From Cupriavidus basilensis (GTDB taxonomy: Bacteria; Pseudomonadota; Gammaproteobacteria; Burkholderiales; Burkholderiaceae): DNA of 64,000 nucleotides. A program made the translations under genes and the position numbers. Below, piece by piece: positions 61,856 through 64,000 of the stretch; the first letter of the stretch is position 1; each line of letters begins with the position of its first letter. The notes below the pieces were generated by a model, which was given only the letters and a program-made list of their open reading frames with translations, made no database searches and was not told the origin of the DNA. The stretch covers positions 62,001 to 126,000 of the forward strand of contig NZ_BBQM01000028.1 in NCBI RefSeq assembly GCF_000876015.1, written 5' to 3'.

Positions 61856-62716
61856 TCAGGCGGTCTTGCCGGCAAACAGGCCCTGCGGCCGGACCGACAG
61901 GATGGCCACCAGCAGCACGAAGGCGATGATGTCCTTGTAGTCGGTGGAGACGTAGAAGCCGCCGAAGCTCTCCGCCATGCCGATGATCAGCCCGCCCACG
62001 ATGGCGCCCGGGATGCTGCCCATGCCGCCGAGGATGATGATGACGAAGGCCTTGGTGATGACCAGGTTGCCCATGCTCGGGTAGACCAGGTTGATCGGCG
62101 CGTACAGCGTGGCGGCGATGGCCGCCAGCGCGCCCGAGATGGCGAACACCAGCAGCGTGACGCGCGTGGCGTCGATGCCGACCAGCGCGGCGCCCTCGCG
62201 GTTCTGCGCCATCGCCACGATGGTCGAGCCGGTCACGGTGCGCGTGAGGAACAGGTGCAGCAGCACCATCAGGCCGAACGCGGCGGCGATAATGAGCAGG
62301 CGCTGCGCCGGCGCGGTCAGGCCGAACAGCTCCACCATCTGGCCGTAGGGCGTGGGCATGCGCAGGAAGTCCGCGCCCCACAGCGCCTGCGCGCCGGCTT
62401 CGAGGAACAGCATGATGCCGATGGCGGCGATCATGTCGTGCAGCTCCGGCGCGTTGCGCAGCGGATGGAACACCAGGCGCTCGGCCAGCATCGATAGCGC
62501 TGCCACCGCGAGCGCCGCCGCGCCCATCGCCAGCCAGTAGTTCAGGCCGAGCGCGGCCATCATGTAGTACGAGACGTAGGCGCCGGCCATGTAGAACGCG
62601 CCGTGCGCGAAATTGGGCACGTGCAGGATGCCGTAGACCAGCGTCAGGCCCAGCGCCACCAGGCTGTACACGCCGCCCAGCGTGAGGCCGTTCAGGACTT
62701 GTTGGAGAAACAACAT
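61856..62716 (-). CDS. livH: ABC transporter permease, LivH type
   Basis: The 286-residue permease begins MLFLQQVLNGLTLGGVYSL and has GLTLVYGILHVPNFAHGAFYM and ILGGMGSIPGAIVGG, the standard LivH features, with about eight helices. It is first of the liv cluster, transcribed away from the IclR gene. Confidence 0.93.
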   Translation of the reverse strand: MLFLQQVLNGLTLGGVYSLVALGLTLVYGILHVPNFAHGAFYMAGAYVSYYMMAALGLNYWLAMGAAALAVAALSMLAERLVFHPLRNAPELHDMIAAIGIMLFLEAGAQALWGADFLRMPTPYGQMVELFGLTAPAQRLLIIAAAFGLMVLLHLFLTRTVTGSTIVAMAQNREGAALVGIDATRVTLLVFAISGALAAIAATLYAPINLVYPSMGNLVITKAFVIIILGGMGSIPGAIVGGLIIGMAESFGGFYVSTDYKDIIAFVLLVAILSVRPQGLFAGKTA

Positions 62717-63007
62717 CTCGGCTTACCTCTTTGCGGATCACGAACGAAGACACGCAATCCGCGGCGCGGATGGCGTGGAACGTGCGGCGCCGCGCGAAGG
62801 CGGCGCCGCTCATGAGGCGAGGGCGGGATCAGCCGGGCGGTGACGCGGCTTGGCGGGTCGTGCGGTGCATGTTCTGTCTCCTGTGCAATGCCTGTGCAGT
62901 GCGGATTGGCGGGGCGAGGGCGATGCCTCGCTGCCGGTGTCGTCGGCCGGTGAAAGCGCGATGCGTTTGCATGCATATGCACTTTCCAGCACGATCGTTC
63001 GTTTTCA

Positions 63008-63040
63008 TTGACTGTTGCATACGGCCTGAGGCACAGTCAA
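63008..63040. promoter_or_regulatory. Inverted repeat with 17-base spacer
   Basis: TTGACTGT and ACAGTCAA are perfect 8-base arms. The spacing puts the two arms a little over three helical turns across, suited to a looping or tetrameric regulator such as an IclR protein. Confidence 0.45.
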
Positions 63041-63046
63041 GGAATA

Positions 63047-63061
63047 CGGAATAGTCTTCCG
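63047..63061. promoter_or_regulatory. Palindrome of IclR operator type
   Basis: CGGAA-TAGTC-TTCCG is a perfect 15-base palindrome with GGAA/TTCC half sites, the form common for IclR-family operators. It lies between the liv operon and the IclR gene. Confidence 0.5.
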
Positions 63062-63192
63062 CACAGCGAAATAGCCGGCGCAACCCGTTTTCTTCGGCAT
63101 GCCGGCGCGGTGCGGAATGCGTCCTCCCGCGGCCCGCGGTCCGCAGTTCACGGCCCGCGGTTTGCAGCCCGTCTCCAGCGTCGCCGCCATCC

Positions 63193-64000
63193 ATGAAGCG
63201 CACCTCGTCGATCCCGCTGTCGCCCGTGTCCGTGCCCGTGCCGGCATCCGTGCCCGCGTCCGTGCCCGACGCCGATGCCGATACGCTGCCGCCGTGCGCC
63301 GGCGCGCTCGCTGACGCCGCGCGCGACGACCGCAACTTCGTCACCGCGCTGGCGCGCGGACTGGACCTGCTGCGCGCGTTCGGCCCGCACGACGACTACC
63401 TCGGCAACGCCGAGCTCGCGCGGCGCGCGGGCATTCCGCGCCCGACCGTCTCGCGCCTGACCTACACGCTCACCAGCCTGGGCTACCTGATCTATTCCGA
63501 ATCGCTCGAGAAATACCGTCTCGGGCAGGGCGCGATGGTGCTCGGCCAGCGCTACCTCGCCGGCTCGCGCATCCGCGAGATCGCGCGGCCGCTGATGCAG
63601 TCGCTCGCGTTCGCCACCGACTGCACCGTGGCGCTGGCCACCGCCGACCGCCACGAGATGGTCTACCTCGAGGTCTGCCAGCCGCGCGGCGCGCTGGTGA
63701 TGCGGCTGGCGCCGGGCTCGCGCCTGCCCACCGCCACCTCCGCCATCGGCCGCGCGTGGCTGGCCGGGCTGGAAGCGCCGCGGCGCGCCGCCGCCATCGC
63801 CGATCTCGAACAGTTCTACGGCAGCCGCTGGGCGCCGCTGCGCGCCAAGCTAGAGCGCGCGCTGCGCGACTACGGCCGGCGCGGCTTCTGCGTGGCGCAC
63901 GCGGAATGGGACCGCACCGTGAGCGGCGCGGCCGCGCCGGTGGTGCTCGAAGGCGGCGCCGAAGTGCTGGCCATCAACATCGGCGGCGCGGCCACGCGGC
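63193..64000 (+). CDS. IclR-family regulator, cut at window end
   Basis: From ATG 63193 the frame stays open to the window edge (269 codons). An unusual N-terminal stretch of repeated Val/Pro/Ser/Ala (from GTGCCC/TCCGTG hexamer repeats) comes first, then the IclR winged helix (ALARGLDLLRAFGPHDDYLG, ELARRAGIPRPTVSRLTYTL) and the effector domain (DCTVALATADRHEMVYLE, TATSAIGRAWLAG, GRRGFCVAHAEWD). Being divergent from livHMGFK, it is the probable regulator of that transporter. A later start (around ACG-rich DNA near residue 45) cannot be excluded because the low-complexity start is atypical. Confidence 0.82.
   Translation, partial: MKRTSSIPLSPVSVPVPASVPASVPDADADTLPPCAGALADAARDDRNFVTALARGLDLLRAFGPHDDYLGNAELARRAGIPRPTVSRLTYTLTSLGYLIYSESLEKYRLGQGAMVLGQRYLAGSRIREIARPLMQSLAFATDCTVALATADRHEMVYLEVCQPRGALVMRLAPGSRLPTATSAIGRAWLAGLEAPRRAAAIADLEQFYGSRWAPLRAKLERALRDYGRRGFCVAHAEWDRTVSGAAAPVVLEGGAEVLAINIGGAATR

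Larger units (their letters stand above)
62717..63192. other. Divergent control region between livH and the IclR gene
   Basis: These 476 bases contain no supported gene. AT-richer DNA near 62970-63060 carries two inverted repeats listed separately. A 17-base imperfect direct repeat (CGGCCCGCGGT...GCAG at about 63130-63146 and 63151-63167) lies just before the IclR start. Confidence 0.5.

Overview
The window is high-GC DNA from a betaproteobacterium. Gene content points to Burkholderiales, most likely a Cupriavidus/Ralstonia-type organism: a complete Wsp surface-sensing operon, an intracellular PHB depolymerase-like enzyme, a caa3-type oxidase, an orphan TctBA transporter, CaiB-type CoA transferase chemistry and many MarR/LysR/IclR regulators. 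The genus is inferred from style of content, not from a marker gene. I saw no rRNA, tRNA or CRISPR array.

Layout. 1-1362: the end of a metallo-beta-lactamase-fold gene and an amidohydrolase of the ACMSD type. 1363-8166: an island of visibly lower GC. It starts with about 0.9 kb lacking convincing genes, followed by a tight three-gene operon: a membrane-anchored TerB-N/TerB/TerB-C protein, a BrxD-like (DUF2791) P-loop ATPase and an Lhr/BrxHI-like DEAD/H helicase. This is the best candidate in the window for an under-described defence or stress system. 8168-19786: an EmrB/QacA-type efflux pump with a MarR partner and a palindromic operator, CobB, a NarL/RcsB-type response regulator, a LysR regulator, an orphan IS3 OrfA-like protein, two small secreted proteins, an FNR-type regulator with a complete set of cluster cysteines, a PHB depolymerase-like esterase and an MHS-family transporter. 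20296-25934: a giant AsmA-like DUF748 protein, rubredoxin and small membrane proteins. 26195-30906: a five-gene caa3-type cytochrome c oxidase operon with two subunit III-like genes. 30953-32179: a DUF2252 protein, then a repeat-rich spacer.

32624-37719: a succinate-semialdehyde-type dehydrogenase, an IclR regulator and, divergent from it, an operon of a family III CoA transferase, a 3-mercaptopropionate dioxygenase-like thiol dioxygenase and a crotonase lacking both catalytic glutamates. This may be an organosulfur catabolic pathway. 37798-44587: a small periplasmic protein, a MATE pump with a convergent MarR gene, TctB-TctA without TctC, a PadR-like regulator and a DUF4397 lipoprotein.

44939-53565: the complete Wsp chemosensory operon (wspA-B-C-D-E-F-R, minus strand), mostly with overlapping stop/start codons, which links a membrane receptor to c-di-GMP synthesis. 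A GGDEF-EAL protein is divergent from it. 55546-58008: a secreted FecR/DUF6600 protein with a Gln-rich 75-bp repeat array. 58089-62716: a branched-chain amino acid type ABC transporter (livH-M-G-F, hairpin, livK). A divergent IclR gene is cut by the end of the window.

Starts were chosen from ribosome binding sites. Three genes (MarR at 10083, rubredoxin, tctB) appear to start with TTG. All functional calls rest on reading motifs by eye; no database search was possible.
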